From assembly GCA_950295325.1 (NCBI GenBank), contig OX485805.1:43858758-43922757 (forward strand): a stretch of 64,000 nucleotides of DNA. Direction: 5' to 3'. Under the pieces are notes generated by a model. That model ran no database searches. It was not told the DNA's origin and saw nothing but the letters and a program-made list of their open reading frames with translations. Source of the stretch: Polytrichum commune (lineage: Eukaryota; Streptophyta; Polytrichopsida; Polytrichales; Polytrichaceae). A program made the translations under genes and the position numbers. Each line of letters opens with the position of its first letter. Within the stretch, counting starts at the first letter, position 1. Of the stretch, positions 37,089 to 50,139 are shown piece after piece.

Positions 37089-37819
37089 TTATATCACAAC
37101 ACGTCCATTGGAGATCATAATTATTGTGAGAAAAGGAGACAAGTGCCTCAAAATATGGCACACTTATGTGGAAGGAAACTCCCTAATACCCATCAATATA
37201 CAATATACCATGAACCCACTTGCCACTTGGCAACTCACATACGTGAGCTTTTCAATTGGACCCATAATAGTTGGCAAACTTAGGTATAAACCAAACACGA
37301 CTTTTGAAGCCTAAACCCTCCGGAAAAGAAGGATGCATATATCCTTACCATTAAAACTTGGCAACACATGGTCGCGGCAAGGAGGAACGGATTCCCAACA
37401 ATGTTCTTTATTTCTATTTTATTCATTTGAAGTTTGACTAAGTCAAAAAGAACAACCCCACAAAATAGCAAGATTCAAAACATTAAAAGCAAAAACCACC
37501 CATGATGAGTCCTTATGTATATGATCCCCCTCCTGAACTCCGAATCACAAGATAGAGCTTTCAAAGATCGAATTATTCCAAATTAAAGTACCCAAGATAC
37601 CACTTCCCATGAGCCTCGAAAGCTGGGTCTCGGCCTTGCTTACTTTCTTGACGTTATTAACTCAAGCAATGATTGCCGAAGGCAAGTAAAGTAATCATAG
37701 GTCACTCCTTTCATTATGTTACAAGAATATATAGCAGTAAAAAATATATATAACCCACAATCTTTTCCTATTCATCTAAAAAATGATGTCCTTCTTTTCC
37801 TCTTCTTTTTTTAAATGTT

Positions 37820-40800
37820 TTATGTGAGATCGTCGGCCGCGATTTCTCGTTCTCGTATTTTATGCTTCATGCGGAGAAGTAGCGTCGTCTTCCAGTCATC
37901 CTGCATTCATTTTTCAAGCATCTTGTAACATTTCAATGCACCACATATATATATGCTTACTTGGAAGATGAAGTCTTGTGTTAAGAGTGGACTTGCATTA
38001 GGGTTCAAGACCAAAGAAACTTGGGAAATCGAGCAGTCTTATCGGTCAAGAGGGATTGTTTTGGACCCATGGAGTTTACACTTGTAACATTCCAGGGTAC
38101 TAAGGGTAGAGGGGCACATTCCCGCTCGAATTTCAGATTGGCATGTTCATTGGGGAGTTATTAAGGGGGAATCAATCTTGGAAGATGTGCAAAGTACATT
38201 GGAAATTGGACCAATTGGAATAATTCATTTTGGATTAATGTTGAATTAGTTATGAATTTTGGAAGGAGAACTCATGGGGTACCCAAAACCACTCACCCCA
38301 AAAATGTACACCATGATTACATAGAAATTTGAGGTACAAAGCTATAATGTACCTCTTGTTTGGATAGGTCTAGTGAGCGGTTTAAGGACCCGAGCGGGAA
38401 TGTGCCCCTCTACCTATGCTTACATATGCTTACTTGGAAGTTGTAGTCTTATATTACGGGCGGGCTTATATTAGGGTTCGAGACCAAAGAAACTTGGGGA
38501 ATCGAGCAGTCGTATTGGTCAAGAGGGATTGTTTTGGACCCATGGAGTTTACACTTGTAACATTCAAGGGCACCATATATGCTTACTTGGAAGTTGTAGT
38601 CTTATGTTAGGGGCGGATTTATATCAGGGTTCAAGACCAAAGAAACTTGGGAAATCGAGGAGTCGTATTGGTCAAGAGGGATTGTTTTGGACCCATGGAG
38701 TTTACACTTGTAACATTCTAGGGCACCACATATGCTTACTTGGAAGTTGTAGTCTTATGTTAGGGGCAAATTTATATTAGGGTTCGAGACCAAAGAAACT
38801 TGGGAAATCGAGCAGTCTTATTGGTTAAGAGGGATTATTTTGGACCCATGGAGTTTACACTTGTAACATTTTGGTGCACCACATATGCTTACATTGGAAG
38901 CTCTAGTCTCTGTGTTAGGGGCGGATTTATATTAGGGTTCAAGAGCAAAGAAACTTGGGAAATCGAGCAGTCTTATTGGTCAAGAGGGATTTTTTGGACC
39001 CATGGAGTGCACACTAGGGTCCATGGCCATAGAAACTATGAAATCGAGCAATCTTACTGGTCAATAACAAAATCTGAGCTCAAGGGGTTCCACACTAGGA
39101 TCCAAGTTCAAAATGTGAAAGATGGAAGTGGCACTACTTTCCTACCATATCTTGTTAGTCTATATTCAAATTATGTTTTTATCAATGCAATAAACATGCC
39201 TAATTTTGTTGCTTATCTTTGATTGGACACCTAATAGTGGGTTGTGGTTAGGTGTGACTCCAAGAACGAATTACAAAAAAAAAAGTTAAAGGATTCAACT
39301 ACATGCTCAAAATATGATATCCATTCTAGACTCAGTAGTCAACATTCTTATTTTTATTTTTATTTTTTTTGGGGGGGAGGGTACATGTATGACCATTTAA
39401 TGAGCACAGTTTTTTTTTTCACTTTGATGATGAGTAAGATATTCATATGATCTCCAAAAAGCACGAGGACAGTGGCTACAACCCCCAATTTGGACATGCT
39501 AACCATTTCTTACTAATCCCATGGCTTCATATCCTAGGAAAAGTGGGCTTAGTTGGAAAAAGTAGTAACCATTTAAGACCCATCCACCTTATCTAATTTG
39601 GCATGCAATTCCAAATGTCCACAAGATTCTCCTAACCTAGGAACAATAAGTGAAGTTTTTGGTTTTTGTTTTTAATTTAATTTTAATTCATTTTCATGCT
39701 TTCCACAAACTTACAAGACGAGTGAAACTGTCAAATTCTTTGACGACGTCCGTAAATTTCACGACATCCGCTTCTTCAACTGCACTTGCCAAATCCTGCC
39801 AAGACATTTTTCACTCCAAAAATTTACCAACAAACAGCACCTCAACCACATACACGCCTAATGGCTATGTTCTAATTTGGACCATAGGTCTATGTTATAA
39901 GTTAATGCGAATAGGTCCTCCTATCCAGTGAATTGCCATTATACCATTAGGTCATGTGTTGGTTTTGGGTATATTTGCCACAAATTAGGTCCTCTTTTGC
40001 ACTACTTATGTCATGTCTTTACTAGGGTCAGTCATTACTTTTTGACAACACGAGGAACCCCTCTTCATAGGGAAAGTTCACTTCTTTCCAAAACTTGTTG
40101 CTATCAATAAGGAATTTTTTCGTCCTATTCATAGTCACTTCGTTGGATGTAGTGAAATAAAATTTTGCATGTTCACTTCAATGCATACAAAGCAAAAACT
40201 CTTATCAACATGGAAGTTGTCCCACTACTTTGGGCTAGTCATTGGTCCTAGCTAGCCAGTTAGCCGGGGCCCTTCGGGACGGTGTCTCTAGTGCCCTGGG
40301 TTGCCGCATGGATGGCCGGCCCACTATCCGGGGGGGCCCCGCACCGGCCGGGCTAGCTAGGCCCCGGTGTGGCTGGTTTATTTGTGCATGATCACAGTAG
40401 TTAATCTAGGATCTACCCACCTAATGAGGCGGTGTAAGAGGTGTCTCACTAAAGGTTAACAATACCCTCGTCTAATAAAAAAACTCTCGTGTGTCACAAA
40501 GCTAATTTTGAGGTGGTTTTGACCTAGACTTCAACATTATTGGACCCCCATATGTGACACCAAATGATCCAATGCTACAAGAGCACTTTGATAATTTATA
40601 AGTGTCACAACAAATTTAAAATTTGATGGGCATGTTTCGAACCCATTCGCTAACCTAGGTTAATTTTCTTAAAGAATCCAAAAATGATAATTAAGAAACT
40701 CATAATCGTGTAAAGGATTTGAGGATCGCTTGCCTTATGGCTCAAATACCATGCCAAGAATCTATGCTCCATGTACAATAGATGAAGCACAATATGCTTA

Positions 40801-43800
40801 AAGAAAGTATAACTTCAATGTGTTCATGAAATTGACACAAAATTGAAATCCAAACAAATGTCCACATGCCACCATAGCTTGAAAGCAATCATCACAAATT
40901 TCCAAAGGGTGGTCTATTATAGCATAATTATCACACCCAACGGTGCAATATATAATTGTCATGTACAATATATATATATCGATCTTATATAACTATTGAC
41001 TTCGTAAGAATACGTTGCAAGTATCATGATATCAATTAAATTCAACCATCCTTTTTATTGTTCTAACGTGATAATTAAGTCTCTAGAGGTTTGTGATGAT
41101 GTGTTACCATGAAGAATCTTCCTTCCCTCGTGTTTGAGAATGACGGATCTAAGTCCTGCGAGTCATGTCATTTGAAATGAGGCAATTGTACATATATATG
41201 GGATTAATACTTTTGCATCAACATAAACACCACAATGAAGAAGCGAACAACATCGTCTTTACCACTTAGTTCATTTATGCTAGTTGGTTTTAAGATCTAC
41301 AAGGATGGTTGGATTTGAACATACATTCATGTATTCTATAGTCGTTGATGTGTGAAGTTGAGACACATTCAACCTTAATTTGATGAACTCACAAACCAAT
41401 TGTAAACACCGGTATCCACTAGTATTATAAGATTCTCATGGCGCACAACCTTGGCAACTTAAAATCTACGAGATGATTAGTTGCGCATGATATGTGCTAT
41501 AATACGACTTGAATGTTTGGTCGGTACCAAACTACTACGTGAGATGAATTACGTGTTCGAGCCTCACCTCCAAAAAGTGTTGTCATGTAGGTATCCATGT
41601 CATACTGGGGACTTAAGACTTGGGACTCTGTGTGAAGTGGTAAGTCTCAACTTCCATGCTCTCAACATTTAAGATTGCATAGATTGACCTCAAGTGCACC
41701 GGAACTTAGGACTTGGCAACCCATGTGAACTGACACTAAGGGCCACTTCACACATGAGCCAAGAGCCGTGACCTTGTAATGGTGAGGACCCTTGACTCTC
41801 ATCCAAAGGCCGTACCATGGGTTGTTGGGAAAGCCATTTTATGTAGTCTTGGGCCCTCAAGCATAGTGTGAAGTGAGAATGAACCATGTTGCGGGACCAT
41901 TGCATATTTTGTTGGCGGAAAAAAGAGGGGAGGATTTGGTTTAATATAACACGTCTCAAACTTTATCAACTTAAGAGAATTACTTGGTGGTGTTTGTCTA
42001 TCCTAGAATCTGTTTTGAAATATGTCATGTTGGAAGAAAAAAATTAAAAATATCATGGTCTCCCAGAATTTGCGTGAGGTTCACCTCTTGGAGGTAGGTC
42101 TGACGCAAATTCCGGCAGACCATGCACCCTTATCCACAACCTGCCATGCAGGACTCCATGTAGATATTTTCATCCACGAACTTTTCTCGGGACCTTTAGG
42201 CCTTCACCTCCTAGTGTGAAGTGAACTTGGACGGTCTCCACCTTTCGACCAATGAGAGCTCTTACATTGCCACGGTCATGGGCCGTCAACCTTGTGTGTG
42301 AAGTGGCCCTAACAAGACCCATCCACCTTACGATGTTGATCTGATCTGAAATTAGTGTTGATCTCATTGATACAACCCGAAATTAGTGTGGATGATTAAA
42401 TATACGAGTTTATTAGGACGTTAAGTTGGTGACGTCACCATGTATTGGTCAAGTGCTCTGTGAATGGCGACTGTGTCTCCCGCACATATTTGGCATAGAG
42501 CGGCATTCAAAAGGTAGCCCTTCACACTGTACTTCAGGAGATTGCTATCTAACGATTGCCTCGCCACGGTTTCAAAAATGTCGATAGCTCGAGAATACCT
42601 GCGTTAAATGAAAGACGAAAAATATATGTATTTGTCATTCTAATTTGAGGCATTTAAGTGCACATTTCTTTAGTGATTCCTAAAGCGTGCGAAACGTGTG
42701 GTAACTTAGGACTACGCTCATACTACATAGTGGTTCTCATCGTATGGATATCGTGATTCGTATTTTATTTTCTTAGATTGCCTAGCTTTTTGGTGGGTCT
42801 TGTTGCCAATCAAGAGAAGGTTTCGACAAGTCGTAGTATGTAGTTTGCGTACATTTTTGTAGGGTGTTGTATGGTTTAACACAAAATACTTGTTCTTTAG
42901 GAGCAAAATGATGCAAGTCATGTCTACTTCGATCAAGACAGTGGTCAATCCAAGGTGGAAGGTAGATGTCGCCACTCAAAGTGTTGAATTAGATAACACC
43001 CTATGGTATATGACACACGCTATGAATTTGCATGTCCATAACATTACTCAGCTGATGAGTTGTGTTCATGGACCCAACAAAGACTCCGGATGCCAGAATC
43101 CCATTGTTTCGTACTAAATTTGAAGTTGAAACAACTAATCACAACTCATCAGTTGAGTAGTGTCATGTCATTGACTACATGTGTGTTGAAACTTGACCTC
43201 GGATTCTCGTGTTGAAACGACATTCACTCAAGTAAAAAAATAATTAGGGTTTGCTTGTGCTCAAGGGTCGCACCTAAGTGTAGGTACCATAAACGACTCA
43301 AGGATTGAATTTGTGAAGCGATTGTATGAACTATATGTCTTAGATGGACTCAAAACCAAGGTGCTCTCTTTTGTGCCAATTATTAGCTTGAAATGAACCG
43401 AACACATGTGGACATCATAGTCACCATATATGTTATTATATGGTGACTATTGTATTATAATAGTCACCTTTTTATATGATAAGTGATGATTTATAGAATA
43501 GAATAATCAAGAAATTCAACAATGTTGCAAACTTACTGCTCTAATTCCGCAGCAAATTGTGCGACCTTCAGTTTACATTGCATGCCACTGCTATTCACCT
43601 CCTCCCCGGAGAAAAGCTCGGCTGCTTTGTCAAAGTATTCCATGGCCCTCGTAACGTCTCCTTGTTTCTCAAGAATCTCGCCGATTTCCTAGAGGTGTCT
43701 AGTGTCTTTGGTTAGTGTAGTGAATATTGAGTTGGTAGTATCGCGAGTGTTGATGAAACATACCAAAAGCACAAATAACTCGAGATACAAAATCAACGAC

Positions 43801-45958
43801 TATAATAAAGGCCTTCGCAAAGACTTATAAGAATTGTCGTCAATGTCGACATAATCTATGTACCTTGTAATGCCGAGCCGCGATTGCAATGCGCCCCAAC
43901 TCCAAATAAAAAACTCCCGCTTGTTCCAAACATCGTATTGCCTCTACTCTAACATGGAAATTGTCACATTTTAAACTGGTATTTAAGTATATTTTGGACA
44001 AAAATATTCAACGATGACATCAAAAGCAACAACATGATAGACCACGACTTTGAATGTTTGTATTTCATATTCATCAACCACCATATTTTTGTAGTTTTGC
44101 AATCTAGTGTACGTCGTAGTGGTTCTTGGAATTGTTCCAAATTCATGCATAAATTAAGTTATACTTATATCTTAGTTTTTTCAGATATTTCATTATAAAA
44201 GAATCCAAGGCAAACTTTGTATAGTTTCTTGTCCATGGGTTTCTCTCAAGTTCGCCAATTTCTAAGATGACAATATGATATATTCATGCTAGACTCCAAT
44301 CACAAGTATTATCCATGTGTTGGAATATTTATTTATATCTCAACTAATGATGATTAATACAAACCAATATGGGAATCGTTGACTATTGGAAATTAGGTAG
44401 TAGACAACCCAAACTAAGACAAAAAATATTTGAACTTTCGTCACTAACGACTTATAACACATATTGCAGGTGTCATAACACACAAACATCCATATGTCGG
44501 GGTGATTTAAACCTAAGGGATTTATTTTTTTGAAGCAGAGCGCTGCATCAACATATGCAGCTGCCGCATCATGCTTGCTCTCCAACTGCCTACAACAAAT
44601 TATACCAAAATCAAAGCATGCACGACCAATCATGTATTGTGATTAGATCCCTATTTTGTATATAGTACGTTACACTTTGTTCAATTTTTTTTCAAGCTTG
44701 TGTTATTTTTGTGGGTCAGGTTTGGTGCAATGTTTATTTTTTAAAGACATTATGAAGATAGTATAGACTCGAACCAAATAACATGCAAACTGTGCATTGA
44801 TGTATCATCCTTGTTGAGTCCTTTAATACATGATTACAAAATTTTCATATGTATGTTATAAATTAAAGTAGGACTTGTTTTTTTTTTTTAATTCTATGTC
44901 TCAATCAAAATTATATGCATCATTAAGACCAATCAAAAAGATTTATGGGATAACATGCTCTAACGTATTGAATGAAATCAACTTTGCAAGTCTACACCAA
45001 GTCAAAAGGCGGCTTCATCACTCATTGGAATATCAATTCTGGAATTATAACTCAAAGTGCATGTGAGATCACAATATTGAGAAGGATCATTTCAATGTTA
45101 TATTCCAATGATAGTATTTTATATGTTCAAAATTTTGCCTCAGATTATGCATAACTACTCATGAAGACTAGAACAATTCAAGTGTATAGACCTCGAACCT
45201 TCATTTGGCAATCTGCAAGCTTGATGTAGGTAGCTGCCGCTTTGCCCCCTGCAAATAACAAAAATGTGTACAATGGCAATCAATATTACACTTTTAAAAT
45301 TCAAGATTTTTTTGATAAAATATTGGGATGTTTGTTGAAACTAAAGTAACTGTGGATTTATCTTGAAAGCACTATCTACTTGCTTAATTATTGAATATTT
45401 GTGATGGTTTTCATGATCATATTGCCGTCATCCTTTGATCAACCAATAGATCAAATCTTTAACCCTAACTATCCAAGACGAACAAGTTCTACAAGCATGC
45501 TTGGTTGGTATGAATTGTCACTTGTTGCACAAATTGAATGCTATTTTAAAATTTATCTCAAAGCCTTATTCATTCAACCTTTAACTTATAATGCGTACTC
45601 TGTATCTTAACTTATCACTAGAGATCAAGATAGCAATGAACAATGAAAAATCACAATACATATGAAATGAGTATGTTGACATTGATAATCATTTATAGGG
45701 TTATGTATTCAAATAAACCCTTCTCTTATATGTTAATATGAATAAAGTTAACAATAATATTGTACAATTTGAACACGGTTTCATAAAAAACAAGGGTTTA
45801 AGAGTCACACATGTTTTTGCCAACTTATATGAATTTCCAGCCTTCTCAAGCAAATCTGCAGCATCTTCGTATTTACTACCTAAAACTCCCCAACTTTTCA
45901 ACTTTTTCTCTGCTCTTTCTTCATAATCCGCCCCTTTAGCCTCCATATTTTCTCCCAT
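37820..45958 (-). CDS. ASNAP: Alpha-SNAP (NSF attachment protein), 9 exons, 290 aa
   Basis: Predicted minus-strand exons: 45958-45811, 45248-45199, 44585-44513, 43943-43864, 43688-43537, 42598-42439, 41155-41108, 39795-39715, 37900-37820. All phases agree and the sum is 873 nt, the normal alpha-SNAP size. The protein starts with [20 protein letters not shown] and [18 protein letters not shown]. It continues with TPR-like helical repeats ([61 protein letters not shown]) and ends [13 protein letters not shown] and DDLT, the conserved C-terminus that stimulates NSF. The family binds SNARE bundles and brings in the NSF ATPase for SNARE disassembly on secretory membranes. Exon 7 has only 48 nt ([16 protein letters not shown]); its FFM replaces the usual LLA. 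Introns of up to 1.8 kb hold several repeats, yet the coding sequence shows no damage, so the gene is probably functional. Confidence 0.93.
37945..39065. repeat. 153-bp minisatellite in the last alpha-SNAP intron
   Basis: The mark gcttacttgg (gcttacattgg in the last) occurs at 37,955, 38,429, 38,581, 38,734 and 38,887, giving a period of 152-153 bp in the right-hand four units. Units share accaaagaaacttggg, aatcgagcagtc, gtcaagagggatt and ttttggacccatggagt. A partly decayed sixth unit runs to about 39,065. The wider first spacing is due to an inserted element. Because 153 is divisible by three, long plus-strand frames run through it; I do not count them as genes. Confidence 0.9.
38105..38414. 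mobile_element. 310-bp terminal-inverted-repeat element inside the minisatellite
   Basis: Perfect terminal inverted repeats of 24 bp, beginning GGTAGAGGGGCACATTCC, bound the element. The minisatellite is interrupted exactly here, which gives an independent view of the insertion. It has no coding capacity, so it is a non-autonomous DNA element of undetermined superfamily. Confidence 0.75.
39295..39450 (-). repeat. Dispersed repeat, reverse copy
   Basis: It shares agtagtcaacatt, a G-run, tgaccatttaatgagcaca and gatattcatatgatctcc with the copies at 31,865 and 21,330. Confidence 0.65.
40248..40485 (+). mobile_element. GC-rich retroposon-like island in an alpha-SNAP intron
   Basis: About 130 bp of very GC-rich sequence (40,248-40,375; ccggggcccttcggg, gggggggccccgcaccggcc) stands in otherwise AT-rich intron DNA. 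About 100 bp of mixed sequence follows, ending taataaaaaaa at about 40,475. GC-rich body plus oligo-A end suggests a short retroposon (LINE end or SINE), but I recognise no family and see no clear target duplication. Confidence 0.4.
41737..42312. mobile_element. 570-bp foldback element with TAA target duplication
   Basis: The element spans 41,740-42,309 with TAA on both sides, consistent with the TWA duplication of PIF/Harbinger elements. Terminal repeats start GGGCCACTTCACACA; the first 15 bp match perfectly and weaker matching continues to about 35 bp. Inside, 42,054-42,124 is a strong palindrome. It lies in the alpha-SNAP intron between exons 6 and 7. Confidence 0.7.
44025..44150. repeat. 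Copy of the repeat at 8985-9115
   Basis: Shared marks include atgtttgtatt, gtagttttgcaatcta and ggaattgt(t)ccaaattc. On the minus strand this copy is open ([20 protein letters not shown]), while the other has stops, so this one is closer to a coding ancestor. It lies in alpha-SNAP intron 3 (43,944-44,512). Confidence 0.75.
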
Positions 45959-48900
45959 GTTTTTCCCTTAATTTACGTCTATTGTCAGTGATAATATTTT
46001 ACGTCAATCGACCACTCAATAAACATCTATCTAACCCAATTTTTCAAATTCAAAGACGATTGTTTATGTAGTTATGTTGCATGTACGTGTTGGGTATTGG
46101 TTCATTTGATATTTTGTGTGAATTCATTCAAGTTGATGCTCAACAAAGTGCACATTTACAAAGACCTTTCAAATGGTGTGCTTGCAAAGATGCCCAAAGC
46201 TTGAAAGTTCAATTATGACATGATGGGCGTTTAACATCTCTAATGTGCTTATAATTGATAAGCTTGTCATCTTTGAAGAACAATGCACAACACTAGCCAT
46301 AGTATAGGACTCTTGGCATTCATTTTAGTAGACCATGATAAGCTTTTAAGAATTCCTATGGATAAAATTATTTGGTGCATAAAATATTGATTTTTAACAA
46401 AATTGTATTTTGATTGATGAAATTAAATTTTCATTTTTTTAATGTTAATATCTTATAAAATAATATAAAATGCCATGATAATAAGATATCATCATAGCAA
46501 CTTCAAAATAAATAAACTTCTTTTTGGAAGAAAAAATGAGAAAAATTGCATAACTATCCTTTGAAAGCTATAACAAAGTTACTTTGACATACTTTATCAA
46601 TGTTGAAGTAACAAGATGAACTCACTATTTTTCAAATTTTAATCTTATGTTACATTAATTTTTAGAGCATTACTACCTTATATATTGAAATGTTATTATT
46701 TTATTTTAAAGTAAAAATATATATATGCATAACATGTCTAATAACACATGTGATTATCTAAAGACTTCATGTTTTTAAAAAAAATCTTTATCAACTTATA
46801 TTCACATTAATTGGTAAAATTAAAATAAATTGATTCATGTCAATTGTGTTAACATCATGGTCTTCAAACTCTCTTAAAATCATATTTTAAAAAATCTTGA
46901 ATTATGTTGTGCAAAACATATATTTTGTAGTAATTTGGAATTTGATTAGATACCAAGTTGCAAATTTATATTTTGAGAGATAAAGTGTTGAATAGATCTT
47001 ATGCATATACTTCTCATTGTATGCACACTAACTTGGACCAGTGCCATCCCAATCTATTGCATTTGTCCATGTGAATTAGGATCCCACATGAACTGCACCC
47101 CATACTAGAACTCCATGGCCAAGTAGGGGAGCTCTATATTGATCTATTCTTCTCTTCTTTACTTTTTATTTACATGTTGTTGTATGATTTTTTTTTCATC
47201 TACAAATTTCATGCAAAACTGCCCTCCTTTCATTAATTAGTTTTCATCAAATTTGCTTCTATTTTTATTTGATTTTATTTGTCAAGCGTTTAGGTTTTTT
47301 TAAATAGGAATTTCTTTATATATTTTATGTTTAGTTTTCACTCACAAAATCCATGAAAAATGCTATTGATTATTTTTCATCAAAATACTTTTATTTTTAT
47401 TTGACTTTGCATGTCAAGCCTTCACATCTCGTTTTTTTAGAAAAGAATCAATTTTTTTTTACGTTGTTTTTGCATAACTGGTTTTTATTTCATCCACGAA
47501 TTCCATGCAAAATTGCCCTTCTCTCATCAATTACTTTCCATCAAAATTATTTTTATTTACCTTTGTGGGGGATTTATACATATGAACTTTAATTGATTGC
47601 TTGAGGGTTAAGCTCCAATGAAATCATAATTTTATCTCCCATATTCTCCACGTATGTTTATAATTTCATACTTGAATGTTCAATATATTTTAACCTTTCG
47701 CATTCAACTAAGAGTAGCAATTAGTAAGATTCTTCATTATTGACATTTCATATCTTACATACTATGTTGACCTTTCGAGCATATGCTCTTACATTCATTG
47801 TCATGCCATGCATGCACACATGAAATCCCTACAAAATTGTTATGTATTGTGCATGCATCACATGACATTTTTCTTTGCCAAATGGATCCGGTGACAATTT
47901 TATTTAAAATTTTAAGTGGTATTTATTTAAAATATATTGATTATAAATCAAATATATTAAAAAATATCGATTCTTATTTTCATCCACAAATTAATCCGTA
48001 ATCTTCTAAGAAGAGTATTGTAGTAGGTGAGTTTGTTTACAAAAGAAGATCCTAGAAAGTAACTCACAAAATTTGATAATTATTTATAAGTATGTGGAAC
48101 ATTGTAGTCATGCTTTAAATACAAATTGGTATGTTATGTTATGACAATAGATAGACAATTACTAGACAATAGTGTGTGTGTGTGTGTTGGGGGGGGGGGA
48201 AGATAGCAATAAAGGTTAAGAAATAATCAAGCATCCATGAAAATCTACATCAATAACATGTGTAAGAACCTATGCTCTTCATATAAAATTATTGACAACC
48301 TTCATTGTTATCTATCCTTGCATAAGAAAGCTTTGCTCTTCATATACGATTGTTGAGAATTTGAATATGCGTGTCTTTTTATGTAGATGAAATTATGTTC
48401 AGAATTGTATTGTACCATGCATGGACTGATACACGAGACATTTCTTTGACAACACTCTAGACAAATCTAGAGAACACTCATGCAACCATATGCCTATGCC
48501 TGTGCATATTTATCATATGCATGTATGGCCATGCCCATGCTCATAAGCCCACCATGGAGCACATTGAGAGAATATACAAATCTTTTTTGGGGGGTTAATT
48601 GTCATTCTTTATCTTATTGCCATGCCAAGTCGCCACTTAGTTCCATGACTGACACCAATCCTTGGTTTCTCCCACTATACACATCTTTTGCACTTGTAGC
48701 CCCCCACTTTTGCAATTATGTCAAAAATGACGTTGCGATGCTAAAAAAAGGATTAATACATTATAGAGTTGTAGAGCATAAAGAAATTTAGTGCATGGGC
48801 TTGCAAATTATATATCAACAAGATAATAAACAAAGTGTAAACACTATAGACATTATAGTATATCTTGTTGTATCATGAAGACATTGACAATCCTCCACTT

Positions 48901-50139
48901 TGTAATGTACAACATGCTACCTTAAAATATAACACATGTGCATTCTTTATATATATACTCTAAACTTTGTAATGTCAACCTCCTTAAACTCCTTCTCTTC
49001 TATCCTAAAACCCTAGGGATAACTCACTTCCCTATTATCACGTTTCCTTCCCACATATCATGGGTTTTGACATTAAGATAAACCACCAAAGAATTCAAAC
49101 TACGCACTTGCACGCATCACGTTGTCATCATTGTAATTACCATCATTATTGCAATGTTGACTGTTGTTACTCCATAATGTCAAATGCTACACTAATTCTC
49201 TTTTATCATGCATCCATGTTGTTTTGTTTTGTTTTTGGCACAAATTGAGAACCCACGCATCCATGTCAACACCACATCTCTCCTTACTTCACTTGCACCT
49301 TGGTTGCTACAAGCGTGATATTATGAAATTTAGAGTGTGTACATATGAAAATATAGGTTGCAAGTCGCTAACATATGGATTTCAATTCATTTATTCGAGA
49401 AACCAACTGTTCACACGAGACGTGCTATCACATCTCCTCGCGTGTCAACGTAAGATATTCAAGATGACGAATAATCTCGACATTTGGACATTTGATCTAA
49501 GATTCCAAAGACACCGAGCAATGTTTCCACAGTTCAAATGATTGTTGTTGACCTTTTCGTGGCCCTCGAAAAGATCCTCCAATTTCAAATTTGTCTTCAA
49601 CAAAATGGGTGGATTCACCTACCTTTTCTTAAAGTACCCAAGCTTTTAAGTACATAGTTTGCATCACTTTGTGGTTCCATCATGATTTCTCAAGTTCACA
49701 AAACATTCTCTCTTGATGTTGTGGTTGTTGTTGTTGCCATTGTTGTTGTTGATGTTGCATTCATTCTTTTTCTTTTCCCTCCACCTCAGATAGTTTCCAA
49801 TGCGCAAACATTTGTGATAAAACCCTAACCCTAGTATATTAGCAAGCTCTCTCGCGCGCTCCCTCTTTTTCTCTTTTCTCTCTCTCTCTCTCGGTCGCGG
49901 AAGAAGATCATCACGCATCACGATGCGCATCACATGTGCAGTTGCTGAGAAAACATCACGGCAAGATCATGAGGAGGAAGACGCGGCGTTTTTGTACAAA
50001 GAAATGGTGTCCAACCACGAAACGGTGACCGATCTTGCACGGCGGCAGCAGCAGCAGGAGCAGGAGGAAGACCGTGCGACACAGAATCCATGAGACTGAG
50101 GGTGAAGTTAATCGATTAAATTAATTTTGAGGCGTCACA
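45959..50139. other. Divergent intergenic region between alpha-SNAP and the SANT/MYB gene
   Basis: Very AT-rich, with a GT/G run at about 48,173-48,200 and a CT run at about 49,864-49,892. GC rises from about 49,840 toward the plus-strand gene, as expected for its promoter and leader. No other gene was recognised. Confidence 0.55.

Larger units (their letters stand above)
27311..37819. other. Gene-free AT-rich repeat region
   Basis: I recognise no gene on either strand across 10.5 kb. Repeats are listed separately; the rest is AT-rich sequence with short, stop-limited frames. Further copies of the dispersed repeat appear at about 32,536-32,700 and 34,985-35,085, and a TC run at about 36,858-36,888. 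Confidence 0.6.

Noticed and set aside
38416-39222. Plus-strand frames of 64-140 codons
   Set aside because: They run through the 153-bp minisatellite, whose period is a multiple of three, and lie inside an alpha-SNAP intron.
41480-41600. Possible tRNA gene or missing alpha-SNAP exon (YDMD on the minus strand; gttcgagcctc on the plus strand)
   Set aside because: No cloverleaf could be drawn, and the true alpha-SNAP exon ([11 protein letters not shown]) is at 41,108-41,155.
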